From an uncultured Chloracidobacterium sp. (GTDB taxonomy: Bacteria; Acidobacteriota; Blastocatellia; Pyrinomonadales; Pyrinomonadaceae), in NCBI GenBank assembly GCA_936914845.1, contig CAKZGE010000001.1:1-64000 (forward strand): DNA of 64,000 nt, read 5' to 3'. The position numbers and the translations under genes are program-made. Position 1 is the first letter of the stretch. Every line of letters starts with the position of its first letter. Below are positions 7,650 through 15,586 of the stretch, in pieces. Under the pieces are notes generated by a model. That model had not been told where the DNA came from. It did not search any database and was given only the letters and a program-made list of their open reading frames with translations.

Positions 7650-9068
7650 ATGACACAGAAAAAAGTTTTGATCGGCGGCGATTGGCGTACGGCAACCGAG
7701 AGCTTCGAGGTGCGTTCACCATATAGCGGAGAGGTTTTGGCGAATGTCGGTTCGATCGGGCCGGTCGAATTGGCGGAAACGATCGACGCGGCAGAGGCGG
7801 CCGCTGCGGAAATGAGGCATCTTTCGCGATTTGAGATCGCTGCGGGGCTGCGGAATATCGCTGGACTGATATCGAACCGGCGCGAAGAATTTGCAAAAGC
7901 CATCGCGGCCGAGGCAGCCAAACCGATCGTGGATGCCCGACGCGAAACGGATCGGGCGATCGCTGCTTTTGCGACTGCTGCCGGCGATGCCGAAAGATTT
8001 GTCGGCGAAGTGGTCCCGGTGGATGCTCAAAGCGGCGGCATCGGCAGGTCTGCGTGGACCGAACGCATACCGCGAGGCGTGATCTATGGGATATCGCCAT
8101 TCAATTTTCCGCTCAATTTGACCGCACACAAGGCGGCACCGGCATTGGCGGCAAAAAACGCAATAATTTTGAAACCGAGCCGCCGGACGCCTTTGTCCGC
8201 ATTGCTGCTTGCCGAGGTGTTTTTAGAAAGCGGCCTGCCGCAGTCCGGCCTGCAGATCGTACCGATGGATAATAAATATATGGACGGCGTTTTTGGCGAT
8301 GAAAGAGTGAAAATGATCTCGTTTACGGGAAGCGATAAGGTCGGCTGGGAGATAAGGTCGCGTGCACAGAAAGCGGCAGTTGCTCTAGAACTGGGCGGGA
8401 ACGCCGCTGTGATCGTTGATGAGACCGCAGACGTCCGGAAGACGGCGGAACGGGCCGCGTCGGCGGCTTTTTCATACGCCGGCCAAGTTTGCATTTCGGT
8501 ACAGAGAGCTTATGTACACGAAAGTATATTTGATGAATGGTTGGAGGCGGCGGTTGGCAAGGCGAAGTCGCTGAAGATCGGCGACCCGCTGGAAGAGGAG
8601 ACGGAGATGTCGGTGATGATCGACGAAAAGGCAGCGGAACGCGCGTCCAAGTGGATCCAAGAGGCGGCGGAAAACGGCGCGGACGTAGTATGCGGCGGCG
8701 AACGCGACGGTTCGCTGTTGAGGGCGACAATTATCACCGGAACACAGCCGGAAATGCGGGTCGTTTCCGAAGAGGTATTTGCACCGGTGCTCGTAGCCGA
8801 GAAATTCGACGATCTGGGGGCGGCAGTTGCAGCGGTTAACAATTCGCGTTACGGATTGCAGGCGGGTGTCTTTACACAGGATATCAAAAACGCCGTCTTC
8901 GCAGCAGAAAACATCGAGGCCGGCGGCGTTATGATCAATGATGTGCCGACATTTCGGGTGGATAATATGCCTTATGGCGGCGTCAAAGATTCCGGTATGG
9001 GCCGCGAAGGCGTTCGTTATGCAATGGAAGAGATGAGCGAACTTCGGTTGATAGTGATGAATATGTAA
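7650..9068 (+). CDS. NAD(P)-dependent aldehyde dehydrogenase family protein
   Basis: The start is the ATG at 7650, which gives MTQKKVLIGGDW; longer frames begin upstream without support. The 472-residue length is usual for the superfamily. Catalytic residues are visible: Glu247 in ALELGGN and Cys281 in GQVCIS. The NAD-binding and substrate regions (SPFNFPLNL, FTGSDKVG, PYGGVKDSGMGREG near the end) are in the usual order. The overall sequence resembles lactaldehyde or non-phosphorylating glyceraldehyde-3-phosphate dehydrogenase-like branches, but the substrate cannot be fixed from sequence alone. No operon partner is evident; a secreted hydrolase gene follows after 43 bp. Confidence 0.9.
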   Translation: MTQKKVLIGGDWRTATESFEVRSPYSGEVLANVGSIGPVELAETIDAAEAAAAEMRHLSRFEIAAGLRNIAGLISNRREEFAKAIAAEAAKPIVDARRETDRAIAAFATAAGDAERFVGEVVPVDAQSGGIGRSAWTERIPRGVIYGISPFNFPLNLTAHKAAPALAAKNAIILKPSRRTPLSALLLAEVFLESGLPQSGLQIVPMDNKYMDGVFGDERVKMISFTGSDKVGWEIRSRAQKAAVALELGGNAAVIVDETADVRKTAERAASAAFSYAGQVCISVQRAYVHESIFDEWLEAAVGKAKSLKIGDPLEEETEMSVMIDEKAAERASKWIQEAAENGADVVCGGERDGSLLRATIITGTQPEMRVVSEEVFAPVLVAEKFDDLGAAVAAVNNSRYGLQAGVFTQDIKNAVFAAENIEAGGVMINDVPTFRVDNMPYGGVKDSGMGREGVRYAMEEMSELRLIVMNM

Positions 9069-9111
9069 GGGAAGTTTTGCATTGCTTGCAAAATCGAATA
9101 TCTTTTGAATA

Positions 9112-11433
9112 ATGATCCACCAAAAACTTATATTGCCGGTTATTTTTGCGGTGTTGTTGATAGCCGCATTATCCTTTGGTCAAAATGCCGCAGAGATCAA
9201 GGTCGCGGGGCTCAGCGGACCTGTTGTCGTCAAAAGAGATGCCCGGGCGATACCGTATATCGAAGCGCAGAACGACGATGACCTCTATTTTATGCAGGGA
9301 TACGTTACCGCCAGCGACCGATTGTGGCAGATGGATGTTATGCGGCGTGTTGCTCGCGGACAAACTGCAGAAATATTTGGCGAGCAAGCTTTAAAAGAGG
9401 ACATTCGATGGCGAAAACTCGGCTTGGCGGCAGTTGCCGAAAAAAGTGCGGAATTGCTTTCGCCTGAGCTTCGAAAAGCTTTAGAGCGATATTCGGCGGG
9501 TGTCAATGCCTACATCGCTTCGCTGGATGAAAAAACGCTGCCGGTAGAATTCACGATATTGCAATATCGCCCATCGGAATGGAAGCCGTCGGATACAATA
9601 ATTTCAGGTAAGATAATCGCGGATGCCCTCAGCTCAACTTATGCGGACGATCTGACACTGGCTTCGCTGCAAAAACTGTCGCGGGAAAAGATCGAACAGT
9701 TGGAAAATAAGGTAACGCCGTACGATGTGATCTTGTTCGGAACAGACAAACCCGAGAAGAAAAAGATCGCCAGAACCGGCCTTACATCAAATGTTAACGA
9801 GCTTTCGGCCGCGGCAGAAGAGCAGAGAGCTTTGCGAGCAGCTTCGCTTGAAAGGGTAGGTTTGTACGCCGATGGCCTTGCCGCAAGCAATAACTGGGTG
9901 ATCTCCGGCAAGCTCACGGCAGACGGCAAGCCGCTGTTGGCGAACGATCCGCACTTGCGGGCGACGGCGCCGGGCATTTGGTATATGACGCATCTGAGTT
10001 CGCCGACAATGCGGGTGTCGGGTGTCACATTTCCGGGAGTTCCGGGAATCGTTCTCGGGCATAATGAAAATATGGCGTGGGGGGCGACGAATGTCGGTCC
10101 GGATGTGCAGGACCTTTACCTGGAAACATTTGACGCTGCCGGAAAATATAAAACGCCGACGGGCATGGCCGAACCGGTAAAACGGATAGAAGAGATAAAG
10201 GTTAAGCTCAATCCGTTCAAACCGGACGTGCGTATTGAAAAGCTCGAAGTGACGGAAACGCGTAACGGCCCGGTCATTGTCGAGGCCGACGGTAAAAAGT
10301 ATTCACTGAAATGGACGGCCTTGGATCCGAAAAATGCCGATTTTGAGGCGTTCTTCCTAGTCAATAGGGCAAAGAATTGGACGGATTTCACCAACGCCTT
10401 AAAAACTTACGGCGGAGCGACGCAGAACTTTGTATATGCCGACCGCGAGGGACACATCGGATGGTACGCAGCAGGCCGGATACCGATCAGGCAGAAGGGT
10501 GATGGAGCACTGCCCTACGACGGAGCGACGACCGACGGCGATTGGACGGGTTACATCCCATTCGAACAATTGCCGCACGAAAGAGATCCGAAACGTGGGT
10601 TCATCATGACCGCGAATCAGCGCATTGTTGGCACCGACTACAAGCAAATATCGCGAGCGGCCGCCGCCCCGTGGCGGGCAAAACGCATCAACGATCTGAT
10701 AGTTTCCGGCGGAAAGCTGACGGCCGAAGATATGGCGCGTATTCAATATGATGCATTCAACGTGCCGTTGAAATTGCTGGGCGACCAAGCACTTGAGCTC
10801 AAGGCCCTGTCGCCTGCGGCGCAAGGAAAGGTAAAGGCGTGGGACGGGCAAATGCTGCCGGATTCGCAAACGGCGCTGTTCTTAAATGATCTGCGCGGCT
10901 GCATTGCTAATGAGATAGCCCGAGAAAATCAACCGGTTCCGGTGTCGATGATTCGCGAGGTGATCGTTGAAAGGGCGATCCGCGAGCGGTCACGGCTTTG
11001 GCTTCCTGCAAAATTCTCGGACTACGGCGAGCTGATAAAGAAATGCGAAACGGAGACGAACGCCGGGCTAGAGCGTAAATTCGGCTCCGATGATAAAGCG
11101 TGGGTCTGGGGAACGGTGATGACCTCTACCTTTCCGCATCCGCTGGTCGTTGCGCCGTTGATCGGGGGGCAATTCAAAACCCCGACCGTTCCGATCCGTG
11201 GCAGCGGCCAATCGCCAAATGTTGGTTCGGCCGTATCGATGCGGCATATCGCAACGCCGGGGAATTGGGATGATACGCGATTGGGGATCCCGTTGGGGCA
11301 GAGCGGAAATGCACGGTCCGTACATTATTCGGACCAGTTCGAAGCTTGGCGGACGGGCAAACCGCAGACCTTCCCGTTTAGCAGGGAAGCGGTGGAAAAA
11401 GCAACCGTGAGTGCGACAACCTACGCTCCGTGA
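9112..11433 (+). CDS. Penicillin acylase family (N-terminal nucleophile) hydrolase, secreted
   Basis: The 773-residue precursor has a signal peptide (LILPVIFAVLLIAALSFGQ). The family matures by self-cleavage, and the new N-terminal nucleophile is visible as Ser259 in LAASNNWVISG, followed by LANDPHL. An alpha-chain portion, a spacer and a long beta chain follow in the usual order. Family members hydrolyse amides such as beta-lactam side chains or acyl-homoserine lactones. The substrate cannot be assigned here. The gene converges on ruvX with a 13-bp overlap of the coding ends. Confidence 0.92.
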   Translation: MIHQKLILPVIFAVLLIAALSFGQNAAEIKVAGLSGPVVVKRDARAIPYIEAQNDDDLYFMQGYVTASDRLWQMDVMRRVARGQTAEIFGEQALKEDIRWRKLGLAAVAEKSAELLSPELRKALERYSAGVNAYIASLDEKTLPVEFTILQYRPSEWKPSDTIISGKIIADALSSTYADDLTLASLQKLSREKIEQLENKVTPYDVILFGTDKPEKKKIARTGLTSNVNELSAAAEEQRALRAASLERVGLYADGLAASNNWVISGKLTADGKPLLANDPHLRATAPGIWYMTHLSSPTMRVSGVTFPGVPGIVLGHNENMAWGATNVGPDVQDLYLETFDAAGKYKTPTGMAEPVKRIEEIKVKLNPFKPDVRIEKLEVTETRNGPVIVEADGKKYSLKWTALDPKNADFEAFFLVNRAKNWTDFTNALKTYGGATQNFVYADREGHIGWYAAGRIPIRQKGDGALPYDGATTDGDWTGYIPFEQLPHERDPKRGFIMTANQRIVGTDYKQISRAAAAPWRAKRINDLIVSGGKLTAEDMARIQYDAFNVPLKLLGDQALELKALSPAAQGKVKAWDGQMLPDSQTALFLNDLRGCIANEIARENQPVPVSMIREVIVERAIRERSRLWLPAKFSDYGELIKKCETETNAGLERKFGSDDKAWVWGTVMTSTFPHPLVVAPLIGGQFKTPTVPIRGSGQSPNVGSAVSMRHIATPGNWDDTRLGIPLGQSGNARSVHYSDQFEAWRTGKPQTFPFSREAVEKATVSATTYAP

Positions 11434-11897
11434 AGACGTACTTGACGAAGGCGGTCGAGAAAATCCGCAAGGATAATGGCCGCTGCTTCGGCGTCTATTT
11501 TGGTAAATGGATGTTGGCGCGGTCTTTCGCTCCAGAATTTGCCCCGAGCTTCATAGCTTGTAGCGCGTTCATCCTGCAGAAAAGCGGGAATGGTCAATGA
11601 AAGCTCAAATTTGCGGGCCATATCGATCGCTTCGGCGGTCCATTCGCTCGAGGAGCCGTCAAATTCCAGCGGCAAACCAATTATTAGAGCCGTGGCATCA
11701 AATTCTTCAATGATGCCGGCGACGTCTGCCAAAAGGATCTTCCAGGAACGGCGTGTTAAAGTTCGTATCGGGGAAGCGATAGTTTGTGAGGGATCGCAGA
11801 CGGCGACACCAACGCGTTTGGTTCCGGGATCAAGAGCGATCAACCGCCCGGTTTGCGGCAGCGACAAAAGTTTTGCAGAGTCGTCGGTATTAGACAT
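11421..11897 (-). CDS. ruvX: Putative pre-16S rRNA nuclease / Holliday junction resolvase RuvX (YqgF)
   Basis: The 158-residue product has the YqgF fold signature: GRLIALDPGTKRVGVAVCD at the N-terminus, GLPLEFDG in the middle, FLQDERATSYEA, and a C-terminal KIDAEAAAIILADFL with acidic residues for metal binding. I chose the ATG at 11897; an in-frame GTG at 11912 would add five residues. The family matures 16S rRNA and was earlier described as a resolvase. The gene stands alone on the minus strand and converges with the acylase gene. Confidence 0.93.
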   Translation of the reverse strand: MSNTDDSAKLLSLPQTGRLIALDPGTKRVGVAVCDPSQTIASPIRTLTRRSWKILLADVAGIIEEFDATALIIGLPLEFDGSSSEWTAEAIDMARKFELSLTIPAFLQDERATSYEARGKFWSERPRQHPFTKIDAEAAAIILADFLDRLRQVRLHGA

Positions 11898-12014
11898 TTC
11901 TTTTGTTTGCACGAAAAAGCCCGATATCGGATAATTTAACGGCCGGCAAAATAAACCAAAATAGGCTGTAGGCCGTATTGGTCATTGTTAGTAATTATCA
12001 TAAAGAGGTAACTT

Positions 12015-13307
12015 ATGTCATTTCGCGGAAAGATCTGGGTCATTGCATTCTCTGTGGTGGTGGCGACCTATGCCTTTGTCGGCGGATTGCTCAGCCCATG
12101 GACACAGGCTCAGCAGCCGATCAATGATTCCGGAGCTCAGATCAGAATATTTGAATCTGTGCTGCAGCACATTCAGAACGACTACGTCGATGAGCCGAAT
12201 CTCGAAAAGGTAAGATATGGAGCACTTCGCGGACTGGTCGGCGGCTTGGATCCATATTCGTCGTATCTAACCGCCGAACAGGTTGCGGAATTCAATGCGG
12301 CGAAAAATTCGAAAAAGGTTGGTATCGGTGCCGAATTCTCACAGGTTTCGCTTTATCTTTACGTAGTTTCGGTCGTCAATGGATCGACTGCGGAAAAGGC
12401 CGGATTGAAAGCCGGCGATGTCATCGAATACATCGAAAACAAAGCGACCCGCGACATTTCGCTATACGACGCGAAACAGATGATAGCCGGTGATCCCGGA
12501 ACCTCTGTTACGGTCCGAGTTCTGCGGGCCGGAGCAAAACCGCAAACGCTTAAAATTCCGCGCGGTGAATATAAGAAGCCGCCCGTCGAAAGCCGTGTTG
12601 AGCCGGGCAAGATCGGTGTCATAAAAATGTACAGCCTTGACCAGGGCGAGGCCGCCAGCGTCAGAGAGCAGGTGGAGAGCCTGAAAAAGCAAGGTGTTGA
12701 AAAGATGGTCCTGGACCTCCGCGGTGTAGCCACCGGCACCTTGGATGAAGCCGTCGCTGTTGCAAATCTCTTTATCAAACAGGGCGATCTGGCAAAGGTC
12801 ATTGGCCGCGACGGAAAGGTGTCCAAAACATTTACAGCAGATCCTTCAAAGACCGTTTTTGACGGCAAGCTGAATGTGGTCATTGACCTCGGTACAGCCG
12901 GGCCGGGCGAGGTCATTGCGGCGGCGGTGGCCGATTCGAAACGAGGCGAGGTAGTGGGTGAAAAGAGCTTCGGAGCCGGAACGGAACAGCAGCTTTTTAC
13001 GCTGACGGCCGGGGACGGTTTGCTGCTGACGGTCGCTAAGTGGGCTTCGCCGAGCGGGGTGACGTTTTTGGGCAATGACCGCACATCAACAGGGGTTAAG
13101 CCAACGGTCGAGGTGAAGCGTCCGGACACGCCGGAACCGGTCGAGGTTGAGGAATTGATCGACCAACAGGATCAGCAAAATCAGAATCCGCAACCGACAC
13201 CAACGCCCGCTGCGAAACCGGAACCAAAACCGGCCGCGGAAGATCTGCAAATGAAAAAGGCGATCGAACTGCTGCAGGAAAAGGCTCAAGCGGCAAAAGC
13301 GGGCTAG
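12015..13307 (+). CDS. S41-family protein (CtpA-like) lacking catalytic Ser and Lys: likely pseudopeptidase
   Basis: The 430-residue product has an N-terminal signal anchor (residues 5-35), an N-terminal helical region, a PDZ domain (about 100-180) and the S41 core, then a Gln/Pro-rich tail. The order matches C-terminal processing peptidases. The nucleophile motif SxSxxE is replaced by GTAGPGE with Gly296 at the Ser position. The general-base Lys, normally 25 residues later in FGKG, is Ala321 (KSFGAG). The 25-residue spacing fixes the alignment. Fold and PDZ are intact, so a binding or regulatory role at the envelope is inferred. An active S41 homologue lies at 27035. AGAGG precedes the ATG, and a terminator follows. 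Confidence 0.9.
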   Translation: MSFRGKIWVIAFSVVVATYAFVGGLLSPWTQAQQPINDSGAQIRIFESVLQHIQNDYVDEPNLEKVRYGALRGLVGGLDPYSSYLTAEQVAEFNAAKNSKKVGIGAEFSQVSLYLYVVSVVNGSTAEKAGLKAGDVIEYIENKATRDISLYDAKQMIAGDPGTSVTVRVLRAGAKPQTLKIPRGEYKKPPVESRVEPGKIGVIKMYSLDQGEAASVREQVESLKKQGVEKMVLDLRGVATGTLDEAVAVANLFIKQGDLAKVIGRDGKVSKTFTADPSKTVFDGKLNVVIDLGTAGPGEVIAAAVADSKRGEVVGEKSFGAGTEQQLFTLTAGDGLLLTVAKWASPSGVTFLGNDRTSTGVKPTVEVKRPDTPEPVEVEELIDQQDQQNQNPQPTPTPAAKPEPKPAAEDLQMKKAIELLQEKAQAAKAG

Positions 13308-13326
13308 GCTGCATATCAGAGGAATG

Positions 13327-13356
13327 AAAGGGCTGCCAAAGAAGGGCGGCCTTTTT
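13327..13356 (+). terminator. Intrinsic terminator after the S41-like gene
   Basis: A hairpin pairs AAGG(G)CTGCC with GGCGGCCTT around a short A-rich loop, with one bulged G and one G-U pair. It runs straight into TTTTT. It lies 20 bp after the stop of the S41-like gene and upstream of the acetyltransferase gene. Confidence 0.75.
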
Positions 13357-13396
13357 ATGTTGTTTCATACCACCGAAGATTGTTAAAATCTTTCAA

Positions 13397-13849
13397 ATGA
13401 CAGGAGACCGCATTCTAGTACGCCCGTTCCGTCAAACGGACCTGACCGATTGGTTTCGGATGCGAAAGGCTTTATGGGACGCGACAAGCGATGAGGATCA
13501 CCATGCGGAACTACTGGATATCCTCGACCATGCAGATTCGCAACTGGTTCTGGTCGCGGAACGTAACGGAAAACTGATCGGGTTTTTAGAAGCTTCGATC
13601 AGGCCTTTTGTCGAAGATTGCCGCACCGAAAATGTGGGATATCTCGAAGGCTGGTATGTTGAGGACGAATTTCGCCGCACCGGCGTCGGCCGCGAACTCG
13701 TCCGGCAAGCCGAGAATTGGGCACGACAAAAAGGCTGTGTCGAAATGGCTTCGGACGCTGAACTCGGCAATGAACAGAGCATTGCCGCCCATAATAAATT
13801 GGGCTATGGCGAAACATCGCGTCTGATCCATTTTAGAAAGGACCTTTGA
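13397..13849 (+). CDS. GNAT acetyltransferase, AAC(6')-I-like
   Basis: The 150-residue product has the GNAT acetyl-CoA motif in order: YLEGWYVEDEFRRTGVG (motif A), a central ENWARQKGCVEMASD, and a C-terminal AAHNKLGYGETSRLIHFRK. The combination YLEGWYV...RRxGVG...WAxxxGxxExASD...FRK is the pattern I associate with aminoglycoside 6'-N-acetyltransferases of the small AAC(6')-I kind, and the length fits. Environmental members may have other substrates, so drug acetylation is only a possibility. The following gene starts within or just after its stop, which suggests co-expression. Confidence 0.82.
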   Translation: MTGDRILVRPFRQTDLTDWFRMRKALWDATSDEDHHAELLDILDHADSQLVLVAERNGKLIGFLEASIRPFVEDCRTENVGYLEGWYVEDEFRRTGVGRELVRQAENWARQKGCVEMASDAELGNEQSIAAHNKLGYGETSRLIHFRKDL

Positions 13850-13857
13850 CCTACCAA

Positions 13858-14895
13858 ATGATGCGTTTTTTTCAATATCTTATCTTCGTCGCGTTTGTCT
13901 TTACGGCCGCCGGCCTTGGGCTCGCCCAATCAACGAACCAAGATTCTCCGACCCCGGCCTATACTTCGGAGATCTCGGGCCAGATCACGGCACGCGACAT
14001 TGGTGATGCCAGGCTGACATCGCACTTCTATACATTCGAAGGTGGCCAAGGTGACCTTTTCATCAACGCCGTTACCAGAAATTTCAATGGCGATATAGAC
14101 GTTTTTACAGCAGTAGGGCTGCGTCCCGTGGCCAAGATCGTGATCTATGCCGATCAGGCTGAGAACGAGACGGGCCGTGTGATCTACCTTAGAAAGCCCG
14201 AAAAATTGATCTTGCGGGTTCAGGGTCGGACGCCGGGCGACGAACCGGCGGCTTACAGGATAAAATTTGCCGGCAGTTTTGTCGCTTCGAGAGAGATCGA
14301 CAAAGGCGTAGGTGACCCGCGAGTGGCGTCTTCGCAGACGGGCGGCGTAAAGGTGAATTCGGTCGGCACGATCATTGAACAGCCGACGGAAGAAAAGAAT
14401 CTCGAAAAAGCTCGCGACGAAAAGATCGAAAGAGCGGCCCGAACGGAGGAAAGTGCTACGGCGGAACCCCCCGGCCGGAAGGAAAAGGCAAAGCCGAAAG
14501 CCCCGGCGGCCGACCCGGCCGCCGAATTATCTAAGACTGCTGCGACGAGCCGAAATAAGACGCCAAAACCGCCAAAGGCATCAAAGACGGAAAGTGTTCC
14601 CAAAAAAGCAAGTGCCGCGAACGAACGGCCCGCAAAAAAGACCACCGAGAAACCATCGGAGCGAGCAGAAAAGCCCGCCCGTCCTACTCCTAAAAAAGAG
14701 GAAAGATCCGATGTTGAACAAGCTCTCGAAAACGTCAATTTGGTGATCGAATTTAAGGACGGAAAGGTCATCCGGCGACCGATAAACGATGTGTTTAGGT
14801 TCAGCGTAGATAAAGGGATATTGACCGTGATCTCAAAAGACGGAAAGATCGGCCGCTATTCAATGCTGGATGTGGCAAAAGTGACGATCGAATAG
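13858..14895 (+). CDS. Secreted protein with N-terminal PPC-like domain and Lys/Pro/Ala-rich linker, unknown function
   Basis: The start could be the ATG at 13858 or at 13861; a TTG at 13846 overlaps the previous gene. A signal peptide ending near LGLAQ comes first. Residues of about 35-145 resemble a bacterial pre-peptidase C-terminal (PPC) beta domain (HFYTFEGGQGDLFINAV). A strongly basic, low-complexity Lys/Pro/Ala/Glu segment of about 120 residues follows. A short C-terminal domain (VIEFKDGKVIRRPIND...GRYSMLDVAKVTIE) ends the protein. The linker may span the periplasm or cell wall. I do not recognise a specific function. The gene converges on the TPR gene with one base between stops. Confidence 0.75.
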   Translation: MMRFFQYLIFVAFVFTAAGLGLAQSTNQDSPTPAYTSEISGQITARDIGDARLTSHFYTFEGGQGDLFINAVTRNFNGDIDVFTAVGLRPVAKIVIYADQAENETGRVIYLRKPEKLILRVQGRTPGDEPAAYRIKFAGSFVASREIDKGVGDPRVASSQTGGVKVNSVGTIIEQPTEEKNLEKARDEKIERAARTEESATAEPPGRKEKAKPKAPAADPAAELSKTAATSRNKTPKPPKASKTESVPKKASAANERPAKKTTEKPSERAEKPARPTPKKEERSDVEQALENVNLVIEFKDGKVIRRPINDVFRFSVDKGILTVISKDGKIGRYSMLDVAKVTIE

Positions 14896-14896
14896 G

Positions 14897-15583
14897 TCAC
14901 CGCTGCTGCTCTTCCATATTCTGTCTCAGCCGTCCGATCAGAACGCTTTCCGGATTGGTCTTTTCGAGGTCAGCCAGAGCTTTTTCCGCATTTGCTTTAT
15001 CACCTTTTCGAAAATATGCGATCCCGAGATAATACAGCGTCGGTTCGTGTTTAGGATCGATCTCAAGGGCCGCCTTGAATTCCTTGATCGCACGATCGTA
15101 GTCGGGTTTGGTGCGCTCGACGAATGTGGTGCCGAGATCGGTGCGGGCATTGAGGTCTTTCGGTTCGATCAAAAGAGCTTTGGTGTAAAAAGCTTCGGCC
15201 TCTTCGAACTGCCGCGAATCGAACAAAGCATTGGCGAGCACAATGTTCGCATTGAGATCTGCCGGTTTGACGGCGATGCCGCGGCGGTAATATTCGACCG
15301 CCTTTTCAAAGCGTCCGATGCGCGCATACATATCACCGGCTTCCATCTGGGCAACGAAATTTTCCGGTTCCGAATCGGCCTTGTTAAGAGTTTGGGCGAC
15401 ATCTGCCTGCATCCCGCCCGGTGCTGTTTCGGAAATGACAGTTTGGGCGTTAGACGCCGCAGCCGGTGCCTGCGAGCCGCTCGATCGTGTCGCAGTGTTT
15501 CGATTGATGGCGTTGGCCGCTAAAAAGCCGACCGCAAGCCCGACGATCAGACCGACAATGCCAAAGGTAAAAGGTCTCTGCAT
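14897..15583 (-). CDS. Membrane-anchored TPR protein linked to cytochrome c maturation genes
   Basis: The 228-residue product has an N-terminal transmembrane anchor (FGIVGLIVGLAVGFLAANAIN), an Ala/Ser linker and about four tetratricopeptide repeats (for example YARIGRFEKAVEYYRRGIAVKP and YYLGIAYFRKGDKANAEKAL). The gene starts three bases after the ccsA stop, so it is probably in the resB-ccsA-TPR operon. TPR proteins serve as apocytochrome or haem-lyase scaffolds in some maturation systems (CcmI/NrfG type). A similar helper role is inferred from position. Confidence 0.85.
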   Translation of the reverse strand: MQRPFTFGIVGLIVGLAVGFLAANAINRNTATRSSGSQAPAAASNAQTVISETAPGGMQADVAQTLNKADSEPENFVAQMEAGDMYARIGRFEKAVEYYRRGIAVKPADLNANIVLANALFDSRQFEEAEAFYTKALLIEPKDLNARTDLGTTFVERTKPDYDRAIKEFKAALEIDPKHEPTLYYLGIAYFRKGDKANAEKALADLEKTNPESVLIGRLRQNMEEQQR

Positions 15584-15586
15584 GGT

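Noticed and set aside
9070..9100. Stem TTTTGCA/TGCAAAA after the aldehyde dehydrogenase gene considered as a terminator
   Set aside because: The stem is short and AT-rich and is not followed by a T-run.
12359..13129. Minus-strand open frame of 256 codons opposite the S41-like gene
   Set aside because: Composition (Ser/Thr/Pro-rich) is that of an antisense shadow, and the sense frame has recognisable PDZ and S41 domains.
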